A stretch of 64,000 nt of DNA. Origin: Lysobacter sp. Its GTDB lineage: Bacteria > Pseudomonadota > Gammaproteobacteria > Xanthomonadales > Xanthomonadaceae. The notes under the pieces are model-generated. The model searched no databases. It had not been told where the DNA came from and saw only the letters and a program-made list of their open reading frames with translations. Positions 1-8,146 of the stretch are shown here, piece after piece. The position numbers were made by a program, and so were the translations under genes. The stretch is taken from contig JAHCAU010000009.1 of the NCBI GenBank assembly GCA_019634715.1, positions 62,001-126,000 of the forward strand. The letters are read 5' to 3'. Numbering within the stretch: position 1 is the stretch's first letter; every line of letters begins with the position of its first letter.

Positions 1-1943
1 TGGCCGCGACCGAACTGGGCGCCGCCGCAGCGTCCGGCCCGAACGGCTCGAAGTACGAATTCCAGAAGCTGCACGGCATGGGCGACGATCTGTACGCCGA
101 GGTCATCCCGGCCGACCGCCTGAACGTGCCCTGCCGCGTGTATGCGCCGGTGGGATCGCACGAGGACCTGCTGCCCTACCTGGTGCGCCGCCTGCTCGAG
201 AACGGCGCGAACTCCAGCTTCGTCAACCGCATCACCGACGAGGCCGTCGCCATCGACGACCTCATCCGCGACCCGGTCGAAACCGTGTCCGCGTTCGACA
301 CCATCCCGCATCCGCGCATCCCGCTGCCGGTCGATCTGTACCGCAGTTGCATCGCGCTGGACGCCAGCAACGACAGGGACAACTCCATGGGCATCAATCT
401 CGCCAACGATTCGCAGCTGCAGGCGCTCGCCGAGCAGGTCAACGCCGCCGTCACCGGCGACTGGTTCGCCGCACCGCTGGTGCCGGGCGCCACCGTTTCC
501 GGCGAAAAGACCGCCGTGACCAACCCGGCCGACCGCCGCCAGACCGTCGGCCACTGGCAGGCCGCCGACAGCGCCACCGTCGAGAAGGCGCTGGTCAACG
601 CCGTCGCCGCGCAGCCTGCCTGGGACGCCACGCCGGCCGCCAGCCGCGCCGCGATCCTCGAGCACGCCGCGCAGGTGCTCGAATCGCGCATGCCGCAGTA
701 CATCGCGCTGTGCACCAAGGAAGCGGGCAAGACCATTTCCGACGGCGTCGCCGAAGTGCGCGAAGCCGTGGACTTCCTGCGCTACTACGCGGGCCAGGCG
801 CGCAAGCATTTCGCGCCCGAGGCCCTGCCCGGCCCGACCGGCGAATCCAACACCCTGCAGCTCGCCGGTCGCGGCGTGTTCGTGTGCATCTCGCCGTGGA
901 ACTTCCCGCTGGCGATCTTCATGGGCCAGGTCGCCGCCGCGCTCGCCGCCGGCAATGCCGTGATCGCCAAGCCCGCTGAACAGACCAACCTCATCGGCTA
1001 TGCCGCCGTGAAGCTGATGCACGAGGCCGGCATTCCGCAGGACGTGCTGCAGTTCCTGCCCGGCGATGGCGCCACCGTCGGCGCCGCGCTCACCCGCGAC
1101 CCGCGCGTCGCCGGCGTGGCCTTCACCGGCTCGACCGACACCGCCCGCGCGATCAACCGCGCGATGGCCGCGCGCGACGCTGCGATCGGCGTGCTGATCG
1201 CCGAAACCGGCGGCCAGAACGCGCTCATCGCCGACTCCTCGTCGCTGCCGGAGCAACTGGTCAAGGACGCCGTGTCCTCGGCCTTCACCTCCGCCGGCCA
1301 GCGCTGCTCGGCCGCGCGCGTGCTGTTCGTGCAGGACGACATCGCCGACAAGGTCGTGCACATGCTCGCCGGCGCGATGGCCGAGCTGAAGGTCGGCGAT
1401 CCCGGCCTGCTGTCGACCGATGTCGGCCCGGTGATCGACGCCGACGCCCTGGCGCTGCTCGAAGACCACGCCGCGAAGATGGCCAGCGGCGCGAAGCACA
1501 TCGCCACCGCCACCACCGACGACTCGGTCGCGCACGGCAGCTTCTTCGCCCCGCGCGCCTGGGAACTGACTTCGCTGTCGCAGCTGACCCGCGAGAACTT
1601 CGGCCCGGCCCTGCACGTGATCCGCTGGAAGGCCGACCAGCTCGACCAGGTCGTCGACACCATCAACGCCACCGGCTTCGGCCTGACCCTGGGCATCCAC
1701 TCGCGCATCGACGAAACCATCGACCGCATCGTGCAGCGCGCCAAGGTCGGCAACATCTACGTCAACCGCAACCAGATCGGCGCGGTCGTCGGCGTGCAGC
1801 CCTTCGGCGGCCAGAACCTCTCCGGCACCGGCCCCAAGGCCGGCGGCCCGCACTACCTGCCGCGCTTCGCCACCGAGAAGACCGTCACCGTGAACACCAC
1901 GGCCGCCGGCGGCAATGCGTCGCTGCTGACGCTGGGCGATTGA
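1..1943 (+). CDS. putA: PutA, bifunctional proline dehydrogenase / P5C dehydrogenase, C-terminal part (5' truncated by window edge)
   Basis: The frame is open from the first base and reads through to TGA at 1941-1943, so about 646 residues of a larger protein are visible. PutA oxidises proline to glutamate in two steps. What is present is the end of the proline dehydrogenase barrel (YEFQKLHGMGDDLYAEV near the window start) and the whole glutamate-semialdehyde dehydrogenase domain. Aldehyde dehydrogenase landmarks are visible: the WNFPLAIF nucleotide-fold segment, AETGGQNA with the general-base Glu, SAGQRCSAAR with the catalytic Cys, and the FGGQNLSGTGPKAGG tail. The last motif and the absence of a long C-terminal extension fit a short (type A-like) PutA. 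A strong hairpin follows the stop. The identity is secure; the DNA-binding N-terminus, if any, lies outside the window. Confidence 0.96.
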   Translation, partial: AATELGAAAASGPNGSKYEFQKLHGMGDDLYAEVIPADRLNVPCRVYAPVGSHEDLLPYLVRRLLENGANSSFVNRITDEAVAIDDLIRDPVETVSAFDTIPHPRIPLPVDLYRSCIALDASNDRDNSMGINLANDSQLQALAEQVNAAVTGDWFAAPLVPGATVSGEKTAVTNPADRRQTVGHWQAADSATVEKALVNAVAAQPAWDATPAASRAAILEHAAQVLESRMPQYIALCTKEAGKTISDGVAEVREAVDFLRYYAGQARKHFAPEALPGPTGESNTLQLAGRGVFVCISPWNFPLAIFMGQVAAALAAGNAVIAKPAEQTNLIGYAAVKLMHEAGIPQDVLQFLPGDGATVGAALTRDPRVAGVAFTGSTDTARAINRAMAARDAAIGVLIAETGGQNALIADSSSLPEQLVKDAVSSAFTSAGQRCSAARVLFVQDDIADKVVHMLAGAMAELKVGDPGLLSTDVGPVIDADALALLEDHAAKMASGAKHIATATTDDSVAHGSFFAPRAWELTSLSQLTRENFGPALHVIRWKADQLDQVVDTINATGFGLTLGIHSRIDETIDRIVQRAKVGNIYVNRNQIGAVVGVQPFGGQNLSGTGPKAGGPHYLPRFATEKTVTVNTTAAGGNASLLTLGD

Positions 1944-1970
1944 TGCGCCCCGCATTCAGCGATGCATGAC

Positions 1971-2004
1971 CGATGCGGGCCGCACATGCGGCCCGCATCG
2001 TTTT
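1971..2004 (+). terminator. Rho-independent terminator after putA
   Basis: A perfect 14-bp inverted repeat (1971-1984 with 1987-2000) around a 2-nt centre is followed by TTTTC. It lies 28 bases after the putA stop, which is the expected place for an intrinsic terminator. Confidence 0.85.
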
Positions 2005-2042
2005 CTTCGATCAATCCCGTATCGGCGAAGCATCAAAAGCAC

Positions 2043-2117
2043 CGTCATCCTCGCGCAAGCGAGGACCCATGCTTGATCGCCGCTGATGGCTGGATCCTCG
2101 CTTGCGCGAGGATGACG
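2043..2117. repeat. REP-like palindromic element with perfect 23-bp arms
   Basis: Arms at 2043-2065 and 2095-2117 are exact reverse complements, separated by 29 bases. The arm begins CGTCATCCTCGCGCAAGCGA. It lies between the putA terminator and tex. The frame upstream of tex is open through it, so an ATG at 1962 could wrongly be called as the tex start. I recognise this type of sequence as a dispersed repeat of xanthomonad genomes, but no second copy is in this window. Confidence 0.8.
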
Positions 2118-2228
2118 AGAAGTTTTTCTCTCCCTAGACACAGCACATCCCTCGCCCGGATGCCAGCCTGTACGCACGCGGCCAGCGCGGTGACAATCGG
2201 GCCTCAGTCGTCCAACCGCGAAGTCCCG

Positions 2229-4634
2229 ATGTCCAGCACCACCGCCGCGCCAGAAAGCATTGCCGCCCCCGTCCGCTCCGCCGCCAGCATCGCGGCCGTC
2301 ATCGCGGAGACCATCGCCACCGAGATTGAGGCCAAGCCGGCGCAGGTGCGCGCGGCGGTCGAACTGCTCGACGAGGGCGCGACCGTGCCGTTCATCGCAC
2401 GCTACCGCAAGGAAGTCACCGGCGGGCTGGACGACACCCAGCTGCGCAACCTCGAAACGCGCCTGATCTACCTGCGCGAGATGGAAGACCGCCGCGACGC
2501 GATCCTCGCGTCGATCGCCGAACAGGGCAAGCTGACCAAGGCGCTGCTCGGCGACCTGCTCGCCGCCGACAGCAAATCGCGACTCGAAGATCTCTACCTG
2601 CCCTACAAACCCAAGCGCCGCACCAGGGCGCAGATCGCCCGCGAAGCCGGGCTGGAGCCGCTGGCCGACGCGATCCTCGCCGACCCGACTGTCGATCCGA
2701 CCGAACGTGCGAAAGCTTTCATCGACGCCGACAAGGGCGTCGCCGACGCTGCCGCCGCACTCGACGGCGCGCGCGCGATCCTGATCGAGCGCTTCGGCGA
2801 GGATGCCGCGCTGGTCGGCGAACTGCGCACCTGGCTGCAGCAGAAAGGCGTGCTGCGCGCGAAGGTGATGGCCGGCAAGGAACACGAAGGCGCGAAGTAC
2901 CGCGACTACTTCGATCACAGCGAACCGCTGTCGACGATTCCCTCGCACCGCATGCTCGCGCTGCTGCGCGGGCGTCGCGAGGAGATGCTGTCGGTCGATC
3001 TCGAACCCACGACCGATGTCGACCAGGGCCACGCCTACGCCGAAGGCCGGGTCGCGCTGGCGGCGGGTATCGCCGCACAGGGCCGCCCCGCCGACAAGTG
3101 GCTCACCGACACCTGCCGCCTCGCCTGGCGCGGCCGCCTGCTGATGACGCTGTCGCTGGAACTGGTCGCCGCCGCACGCGAGAAGGCCGAAGCCGAAGCG
3201 ATCGCGGTGTTCGGCGACAACCTCAAGGACCTGCTGCTCGCCGCGCCCGCCGGCCCGCGTTCGGTGCTCGGCCTCGATCCCGGGCTGCGCACCGGCGTGA
3301 AGGTCGCGGTGGTGGATGCGACCGGCAAGCTGGTCGCCACCGACACCATCTATCCGCACGAGCCGAAGCGACAGTGGGACGCATCGATCGCCACGCTGCG
3401 CAAGCTCTGCGCCGCGCACAACGTGGAACTGGTCGCGATCGGCAACGGCACCGCCTCGCGCGAGACCGACAAGCTCGCCGGCGAACTGATGTCGAAGCAT
3501 CCGGAACTCAAGCTCACCAGGATCATGGTCAGCGAAGCCGGCGCATCGGTGTATTCGGCTTCGGAACTGGCCGCGAAGGAATTCCCGAACCTCGATGTCA
3601 GCCTGCGCGGCGCGGTGTCGATCGCGCGCCGCCTGCAGGATCCGCTGGCGGAACTGGTGAAGATCGAGCCCAAGGCGATCGGCGTCGGCCAGTACCAGCA
3701 CGACGTGAACCCGTACGCGCTGGCGCGCTCGCTCGACGCCAAGGTCGAGGACTGCGTGAATGCGGTCGGCGTGTTCGTGAACACCGCCTCGGCGCCGCTA
3801 CTCGCGCGCGTCTCCGGTCTGTCGTCGACGGTCGCCGAGAACATCGTCAGCTATCGCGACCAGCATGGCGCGTTCAAGTCGCGCCGCGAACTGCTGAAGG
3901 TGCCGCGCCTGGGCGAGAAAACCTTCGAGCAGTGCGCCGGCTTCCTGCGCATCGCCGACGGCGACCAGCCGCTCGACGCGTCCTCGGTGCATCCGGAAGC
4001 CTATCCGGTGGTCGAACGCATCGTGAAGGCCTGCGGCCGCCCGGTCGCGCAGCTGATCGGCGACGCCTCGGCGCTGCGCAACCTCAGACTCGAAGACTTC
4101 ACCGACGAGCGCTTCGGCCTGCCGACCGTGCGCGACATCGTGAAGGAGCTGGAAAAGCCCGGCCGCGACCCGCGCCCCGAGTTCAAGGCCGCGCGCTTCG
4201 CCGACGGCATCGAGAAGATCTCCGACCTGCAGCCGGGCATGGTGCTGGAAGGCGTGGTGACGAACGTGGCCGCGTTCGGCGCCTTCGTCGATGTCGGCGT
4301 GCACCAGGATGGCCTGGTGCACATCTCCGCGCTGTCCGACAGGTTCGTGAAGGACCCGCGCACCGTGGTGAAGGTCGGCGACGTGGTGAAGGTGAAGGTG
4401 ATGGAGGTCGACGTGCCGCGCAAGCGCATCGGCCTGAGCTGCCGCCTCGACGACGTGCCCGGCGAAGCCCGCAAGGATGCGCGCGGCGGTGGGCGCGACG
4501 ATGTCCGCGGCAGCGGCTCGGGTCGTCCGCAATCGCGCGATGCGCGCGGCGGGCAGCAGAAACCGCGCCCCGGCCAGTCCGCACCGCCCGCGAACACCGC
4601 GATGGCCGACGCGCTGCGCGCACTGAAGCGCTGA
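2229..4634 (+). CDS. tex: Tex family S1 RNA-binding protein
   Basis: The product is 801 residues, the normal Tex length. Tex proteins bind nucleic acid and are thought to act in transcription. Seen in order are the N-terminal helical region with [15 protein letters not shown], the YqgF/RNase-H-like domain around [18 protein letters not shown], the helix-hairpin-helix region ([17 protein letters not shown]) and a C-terminal S1 domain at about residues 665-740 ([16 protein letters not shown]), then a Gly/Arg-rich tail. I start it at ATG 2229 because the homologous sequence begins just after. The frame is open up to 1962, but that part only translates the palindromic repeat. No strong ribosome site is seen before 2229, so the exact start is inferred from family alignment. 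Confidence 0.95.
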   Translation: MSSTTAAPESIAAPVRSAASIAAVIAETIATEIEAKPAQVRAAVELLDEGATVPFIARYRKEVTGGLDDTQLRNLETRLIYLREMEDRRDAILASIAEQGKLTKALLGDLLAADSKSRLEDLYLPYKPKRRTRAQIAREAGLEPLADAILADPTVDPTERAKAFIDADKGVADAAAALDGARAILIERFGEDAALVGELRTWLQQKGVLRAKVMAGKEHEGAKYRDYFDHSEPLSTIPSHRMLALLRGRREEMLSVDLEPTTDVDQGHAYAEGRVALAAGIAAQGRPADKWLTDTCRLAWRGRLLMTLSLELVAAAREKAEAEAIAVFGDNLKDLLLAAPAGPRSVLGLDPGLRTGVKVAVVDATGKLVATDTIYPHEPKRQWDASIATLRKLCAAHNVELVAIGNGTASRETDKLAGELMSKHPELKLTRIMVSEAGASVYSASELAAKEFPNLDVSLRGAVSIARRLQDPLAELVKIEPKAIGVGQYQHDVNPYALARSLDAKVEDCVNAVGVFVNTASAPLLARVSGLSSTVAENIVSYRDQHGAFKSRRELLKVPRLGEKTFEQCAGFLRIADGDQPLDASSVHPEAYPVVERIVKACGRPVAQLIGDASALRNLRLEDFTDERFGLPTVRDIVKELEKPGRDPRPEFKAARFADGIEKISDLQPGMVLEGVVTNVAAFGAFVDVGVHQDGLVHISALSDRFVKDPRTVVKVGDVVKVKVMEVDVPRKRIGLSCRLDDVPGEARKDARGGGRDDVRGSGSGRPQSRDARGGQQKPRPGQSAPPANTAMADALRALKR

Positions 4635-4673
4635 TCGCAGGCCCTGTGCCCGGTCACGCCGGGCGCATGGCCA

Positions 4674-5567
4674 TCAGGCGAACACGTCCTCGCGCAGCCA
4701 CTTGGTCGCCACCCACTTCTCGCCGGCCTGCACCGGCGCGCCGCCGTGCAGGCTCCTCGACGAGGGGTCGGGCACGGGGTAGCTGAAGAACAGCGCGCTG
4801 CCGCGCCTGGGCGCGAAGCTCAGGCCGAGTTCCGGGAAGGTGGTGTCGCCGCCGCGCCCGGGTTCGCGCAGGTACATCAGGAACGTCGCCACGCGCTGGC
4901 CGCCGCGCGCCAGCAGCGTCGCCGCGCCGGGCTGGGTCGGATCGAAATAATCGTAGTGCGGCTCGTAGCGGTCGCCGGGCCGGTAGTGCAGCACCTGCAG
5001 GTGCTCGCCATGCGAGACCGGCCACCGAAGCAGCTTCGCGATGCGCGCCTCGATCGTGCGCACCAGCGGCGTCTCGTCGCGATGGAAGAACATGCCGCGG
5101 CTGGTGCGCACGGTGTCCACCTTCGTCTCGCCGGTGCGCGGGTCCGCGGTCATGGACCGCTGCATGCGCGGCCGCGCGGCCTCGACCAGCCGGTCGCACT
5201 CCTGCCTGCTCAGGAAATCGCCGAACAGCACGATCCTCGGCTGCGGCAGGTGCATCAGCACCGGGACACGGCGATCGCCGACATCGACGTACAGCACGCC
5301 GTCGTCGATGGCCGGCGCCGGCACGGGCTTTGCGACGATGGCGCCCTCATCCGTCGGGGCCTCCGCCTGCGGCGAAGCGCCCGCCGCCGGCATCGCCGCT
5401 GCGCCGGGGTCGGAACGCTCGCCCATGGCCTGCGCGATCAGGCCCATGGCCACGTCGCGTCGCCAGCCGCGGTCGCACATGGCCTGCAGCAGCACCTGCG
5501 TGGGCTGTCCCGCGCGAATCTGTTCGATCAGCCAAACCGTGATATTGCGATGCTGGGTTTCGTTCAT
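4674..5567 (-). CDS. 2-oxoglutarate/Fe(II)-dependent oxygenase, prolyl 4-hydroxylase-like
   Basis: The product has 297 residues. The C-terminal 200 residues carry the P4Hc fold: His204-x-Asp206 (YEPHYDYF), distal His274 (LHGGAPV) and Lys284 (GEKWVATKW) for 2-oxoglutarate. These are the iron and cosubstrate ligands of the family, so it is likely active. The N-terminal 110 residues (a helical segment, then an Ala/Pro-rich linker) are not recognised. In this group the substrate may be a peptidyl proline, but nothing here identifies it. I chose the ATG at 5567 over an in-frame start 19 codons upstream because the upstream extension is Arg-rich and unlike a protein N-terminus. It is convergent with tex, with only 39 bases between them. 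Its upstream side faces the stranded dusA start. Confidence 0.88.
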   Translation of the reverse strand: MNETQHRNITVWLIEQIRAGQPTQVLLQAMCDRGWRRDVAMGLIAQAMGERSDPGAAAMPAAGASPQAEAPTDEGAIVAKPVPAPAIDDGVLYVDVGDRRVPVLMHLPQPRIVLFGDFLSRQECDRLVEAARPRMQRSMTADPRTGETKVDTVRTSRGMFFHRDETPLVRTIEARIAKLLRWPVSHGEHLQVLHYRPGDRYEPHYDYFDPTQPGAATLLARGGQRVATFLMYLREPGRGGDTTFPELGLSFAPRRGSALFFSYPVPDPSSRSLHGGAPVQAGEKWVATKWLREDVFA

Positions 5568-5673
5568 TCCGATGCCGCTGCCTGTTGCGCGGCGTCGCTG
5601 CCGCCGCCTGCGTATACCGTCCACGCGCGAATCCGGCCGTGAATTGCCGGGCGGGGTCTCCTAGAATGCACGG

Positions 5674-5760
5674 ATGCCCAGCCGCTCCGCCAGCATCGCC
5701 GCCGAATCCCTGCGCCTGTCCGTGGCGCCGATGATGGATCGGGACGACAATAATAATTAA
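5674..5760 (+). pseudogene. dusA: Displaced 5' end of dusA (left junction of the island)
   Basis: ATG at 5674 opens a 28-codon frame. Residues 1-22 end in LRLSVAPMMD, the same N-terminal motif that resumes in the intact dusA at 17953-17979. After that Asp the frame runs into island DNA and stops at TAA 5758-5760. A TAGAAT box (5662-5667) sits just upstream. I read this as the native dusA start and promoter, cut off from the rest of the gene by the 12-kb insertion. It cannot make a functional enzyme. Confidence 0.88.
5725..5738 (+). other. attL core of the dusA-inserted island
   Basis: GCGCCGATGATGGA is identical to 17965-17978. It encodes the APMMD motif of DusA in both places. Sequence outside the core diverges on the island side at each end, as expected for a site-specific crossover. 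The 5' end of dusA is an established integration site for tyrosine-recombinase elements; applying that here is inference. Confidence 0.8.
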
Positions 5761-5917
5761 TCGTTTAAAATCAAGCAATTAAGTTAACGAGAGAATTCCT
5801 CGTAGCACCAACGAAGCAATTCACGCTGAGGCAACGGTCTGCTTCTAGCCTGGGAGATGCAATTTTCCTGGGCTGAATTCACCTCGACCATCAAGGCTTA
5901 ACCGCTGAGGGAGGCAC

Positions 5918-6301
5918 TCACCTCACCGGCTGGATTACTTCTCGCAGTTCTTCCTCCGGCACAGCAATCCATGCAGTGGACTCACTCTGCAAAAGGATTC
6001 CATCAATCTCTGGGGCATCGCAGATCATGATTGCCGCACGGATCAACGGCATGCCGGCGAAGCGCTCGCCCAGCCTCGAATCCTCTTTCGACGCATAGAA
6101 GACACCCATGCGCACCCCATCGAAGTCCGCCAGCAGAAGCCTGATCTCGTCATCCTTGCCGACAATGAAATCCCCATCGGGAAATTCATGTGCAGGATCA
6201 GCCAAGCTGAAGTAGACCTCTGCGTCAATGAAGTCTCGAATGAAACCCACATCCGTCACTTTTCCAACATTCTCAATGATGTAATCGTTAAGGGTCATTC
6301 G
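5918..6301 (-). CDS. SseB-like small protein, copy 1 (putative immunity-type protein)
   Basis: The product has 127 residues when started at the MTLNDYIIE motif, which matches the start of its neighbour at 6864; an in-frame ATG 6 codons upstream (6319) is possible. It shares MTLNDYIIE, LxLADFDG, VFYxSK, RFAGxPL and the xPEIDGIxLQSxSTAW block with that neighbour, so the two are paralogs. The general layout reminds me of SseB N-terminal-domain proteins, which are common among small genes beside polymorphic toxins; this is a tentative assignment. There is no signal peptide or membrane helix, so it should be cytosolic. It is the last gene of the minus-strand series downstream of the Rhs toxin and is AT-richer than the core genome. 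Confidence 0.7.
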   Translation of the reverse strand, partial: RMTLNDYIIENVGKVTDVGFIRDFIDAEVYFSLADPAHEFPDGDFIVGKDDEIRLLLADFDGVRMGVFYASKEDSRLGERFAGMPLIRAAIMICDAPEIDGILLQSESTAWIAVPEEELREVIQPVR

Positions 6302-6367
6302 TTCATCCGTAAGCTTCATTGATGTCTTGGAAGATATGAGAACAAGGGGTTATCGATCATACAAAAG

Positions 6368-6441
6368 TGGTGGCCCGAGGCACTCCCGGAGACGAGAGTT
6401 GCCACTGGCTTGGGGGATGCGGCTTGCCTCGGGCCACCAGG
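6368..6441. repeat. Intergenic inverted repeat and copy 1 of a 41-base direct repeat
   Basis: Perfect 15-bp arms (6368-6382 and 6425-6439, TGCCTCGGGCCACCA) enclose 42 bases. The right part, 6401-6441, is about 78% identical to 6905-6945. Both lie just upstream of an SseB-like paralog on the minus strand, so the duplication covered gene plus flank. Confidence 0.7.
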
Positions 6442-6486
6442 TGCTGGATTGTACTCAACGATCAAGGGGATGAAAGAATGCATCCA

Positions 6487-6864
6487 TCATTTTTCAACTA
6501 GCTTTAGCAATTCGTCCTTGGAGACAATTACCCATGCTGTGGAATCGCTCTGCAAGATAATTCCATCGATCTCTGGCAAATCACAGACCACGCTTACAGC
6601 CTCCATGAGCGGCAGACCCGCAAAGCGCTTATCGCTGATTCGCGGGTCCGACTTTGACGTATAGAAGACTGCCATGACTCCACCATCAAAATCAGCAAGC
6701 TGAAGTTTGATCTGGTCATCTGACCCAATAAGGCGGTCCCCAACAGGAAGTTCCGCTGCGCGGCCAATGAGAGGAAAATATACCTCTGCTCCGGCAAAGC
6801 CACGCATGAAATCCCTATCAGTAAAGCTATCGACGCTCTCAATTATGTAGTCGTTGAGGGTCAT
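6487..6864 (-). CDS. SseB-like small protein, copy 2
   Basis: The product has 125 residues and is a paralog of the 5918-6301 gene over its whole length. AGGGA about 10 bases before ATG 6864 supports the start. The conserved core DxPEIDGIILQSDSTAW lies at the C-terminal side. No signal peptide or membrane segment is seen. It is separated from copy 1 by a 185-base spacer that contains the inverted repeat. Position after a toxin-immunity pair suggests an orphan or secondary immunity gene, which is inference from context only. Base composition is lower in GC than the chromosomal flanks. Confidence 0.72.
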   Translation of the reverse strand: MTLNDYIIESVDSFTDRDFMRGFAGAEVYFPLIGRAAELPVGDRLIGSDDQIKLQLADFDGGVMAVFYTSKSDPRISDKRFAGLPLMEAVSVVCDLPEIDGIILQSDSTAWVIVSKDELLKLVEK

Positions 6865-6904
6865 TTTCTAATCCCTAAGTTGGATTGTTGGCGCCTCGGA
6901 AGAA

Positions 6905-6945
6905 GCCGCTGGCTCGGAGAATGCGGCCTACCTCGGACTACCAGG
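6905..6945. repeat. Copy 2 of the 41-base intergenic repeat
   Basis: Homologous to 6401-6441 (GCYRCTGGCT at the left end, ACCAGG at the right end), with about nine differences. It is 41 bases upstream of the copy-2 gene. The remaining spacer 6946-7044 shows no gene. Confidence 0.6.
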
Positions 6946-7044
6946 AAAATTCGAGTGAGGGCTACCTTTCTAAAAAAGCAGGCACCGCAACAAGTACGGG
7001 GCCTACCTTCTCTCCAAGCGGCATCCGTGCTTGGAATACCTCGA

Positions 7045-7653
7045 TTACGGGGACTCTAGATTGCCTTTCCCGTCACTTCTCCATGACAGCATGCGCTCCT
7101 CCAAAAAGCTCTGATTCAACTCACTGGCGGACTCGATAGCAGTCAGATCATCTTCTTGCTGTCTCAGCTCCCTTTGCATCAGGGGATGCATCAGTATCTT
7201 CTGCTCAAGAAGAGGATCGGCAGGGTTCATCTCCTCGATTTCCTGCACATACAAATCGACCGAATCAGTCGCATAGGTCGCGACCTGAACAACCTTACTT
7301 GCGTCATCTTCAAGCAAGAAATCCAGAAGGCTGCAGACGGCGAAGCATGCGTCCTGCGCGGAAGTCACACGAACAGAAGAAAAATCATCAGAGCTTGGGC
7401 TCCATGATTCGCATTCTGCAGATGCCTCTTTGATGTCCTGGGCGCTAGGCTTTTGGCCGCACAAAAAAGCTATCGCGCAGTCCAACGCCGTTCGGACATG
7501 CATGAAACTCCCCCAGCCCGACTCCTGCTGAAAGACAAGATAGTTCGGCAACAACCTCTCGCATAACAACACACCAAAAGCAAGCCTTTGGCTGAAGTCA
7601 AACGTCCCCAGTCGATTCATCAATGGTTGATTGCCATATGTAGGTATTGGCAT
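7045..7653 (-). CDS. DUF416 (YjaG-like) family protein
   Basis: The product has 202 residues. The segment FGVLLCERLLPNYLVFQQESGWG, an early ALD (RTALDCAIAFL), SSDDF and QDACFAV follow the order seen in E. coli YjaG and other DUF416 proteins, whose biochemical role is unknown. The protein is all-helical in appearance, without signal peptide. The start could be ATG 7653 or the in-frame ATG 7620 (MNRLGTF); neither has a clear ribosome site. It lies downstream of the Imm10-like gene behind a hairpin. Genes of this kind recur in toxin immunity clusters, but a protective role here is only a guess. Confidence 0.8.
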   Translation of the reverse strand: MPIPTYGNQPLMNRLGTFDFSQRLAFGVLLCERLLPNYLVFQQESGWGSFMHVRTALDCAIAFLCGQKPSAQDIKEASAECESWSPSSDDFSSVRVTSAQDACFAVCSLLDFLLEDDASKVVQVATYATDSVDLYVQEIEEMNPADPLLEQKILMHPLMQRELRQQEDDLTAIESASELNQSFLEERMLSWRSDGKGNLESP

Positions 7654-7701
7654 AGGCTTTCAGTATCCGTTCCCTGCTGAAATTTAACTCATCGACCCAA
7701 A

Positions 7702-7733
7702 GCATTGTGGCGCCACAATGGGCGCCACAATGC
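7702..7733 (-). terminator. Strong hairpin downstream of the Imm10-like gene
   Basis: Perfect 13-bp arms (7702-7714, 7721-7733) around ACAATG. 7703-7720 is itself an 18-bp perfect palindrome, so two alternative stems can form. On the minus strand the stem is followed by TTTGGG, a weak T-run. It sits 21 bases past the stop of the gene ending at 7754 and probably ends or attenuates the toxin operon transcript. Confidence 0.6.
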
Positions 7734-7753
7734 TGGAAAACGCGCCCGATGAA

Positions 7754-8137
7754 TTAGCTTTCGAACGCTATTCCTTCTTCAGCACAAATCCTTTGAAGAA
7801 GAGAGGTGGCTAGCGAAAAGCTAGGCATTCCAGCATCAACATCAAGCTGGATTTCCTGATCAATCTGCAAATCAGCGTTCGCCTTGTCAAGAAGATGGAT
7901 CAATATTCTTCCACCTGAAACGCTGACAGACTTGATGCCGCCGTACACAGATCGCAGCTGATCGTCCACTTCAATGTGAACCTTATCCAGCCCAAGCTGG
8001 ACATCTTGGCCTGAACAATCCCACTGCTTCTGTATGAGGACATATCTTTCAGGAGCAGTCTCGTCATCTGCAAAACCGATGGTCGACACGTCGCCATCTT
8101 CAACAAAAAGATGCCTGACAGTTAACTGGTAGCTCAT
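7754..8137 (-). CDS. Imm10-family-like immunity protein for the Rhs toxin
   Basis: The product has 127 residues. VGFADDE-like (IGFADDETAPERYVLIQ), SGQDVQLGLDKVHIEVDDQ and SVYGGI follow the Imm10 pattern as I know it from polymorphic toxin systems. The ATG is 9 bases after the rhs stop, and the AAAGGA ribosome site lies inside the end of rhs, so the two are tightly coupled, as toxin and cognate immunity genes usually are. It has no signal peptide and should act in the cytosol, which suits a nucleic-acid deaminase target. It presumably binds and blocks the C-terminal deaminase tip. Family membership is recognition by eye. Confidence 0.82.
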   Translation of the reverse strand: MSYQLTVRHLFVEDGDVSTIGFADDETAPERYVLIQKQWDCSGQDVQLGLDKVHIEVDDQLRSVYGGIKSVSVSGGRILIHLLDKANADLQIDQEIQLDVDAGMPSFSLATSLLQRICAEEGIAFES

Positions 8138-8146
8138 GAGGTATGC

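Noticed and set aside
1962..2228. N-terminal extension of tex from an upstream ATG
   Set aside because: The extension only translates the terminator and the palindromic repeat; Tex homology begins after 2229.
6368..6945. CRISPR array or small repeat array
   Set aside because: Only two clear copies of a 41-base repeat, about 500 bases apart, with genes between them and no cas genes.
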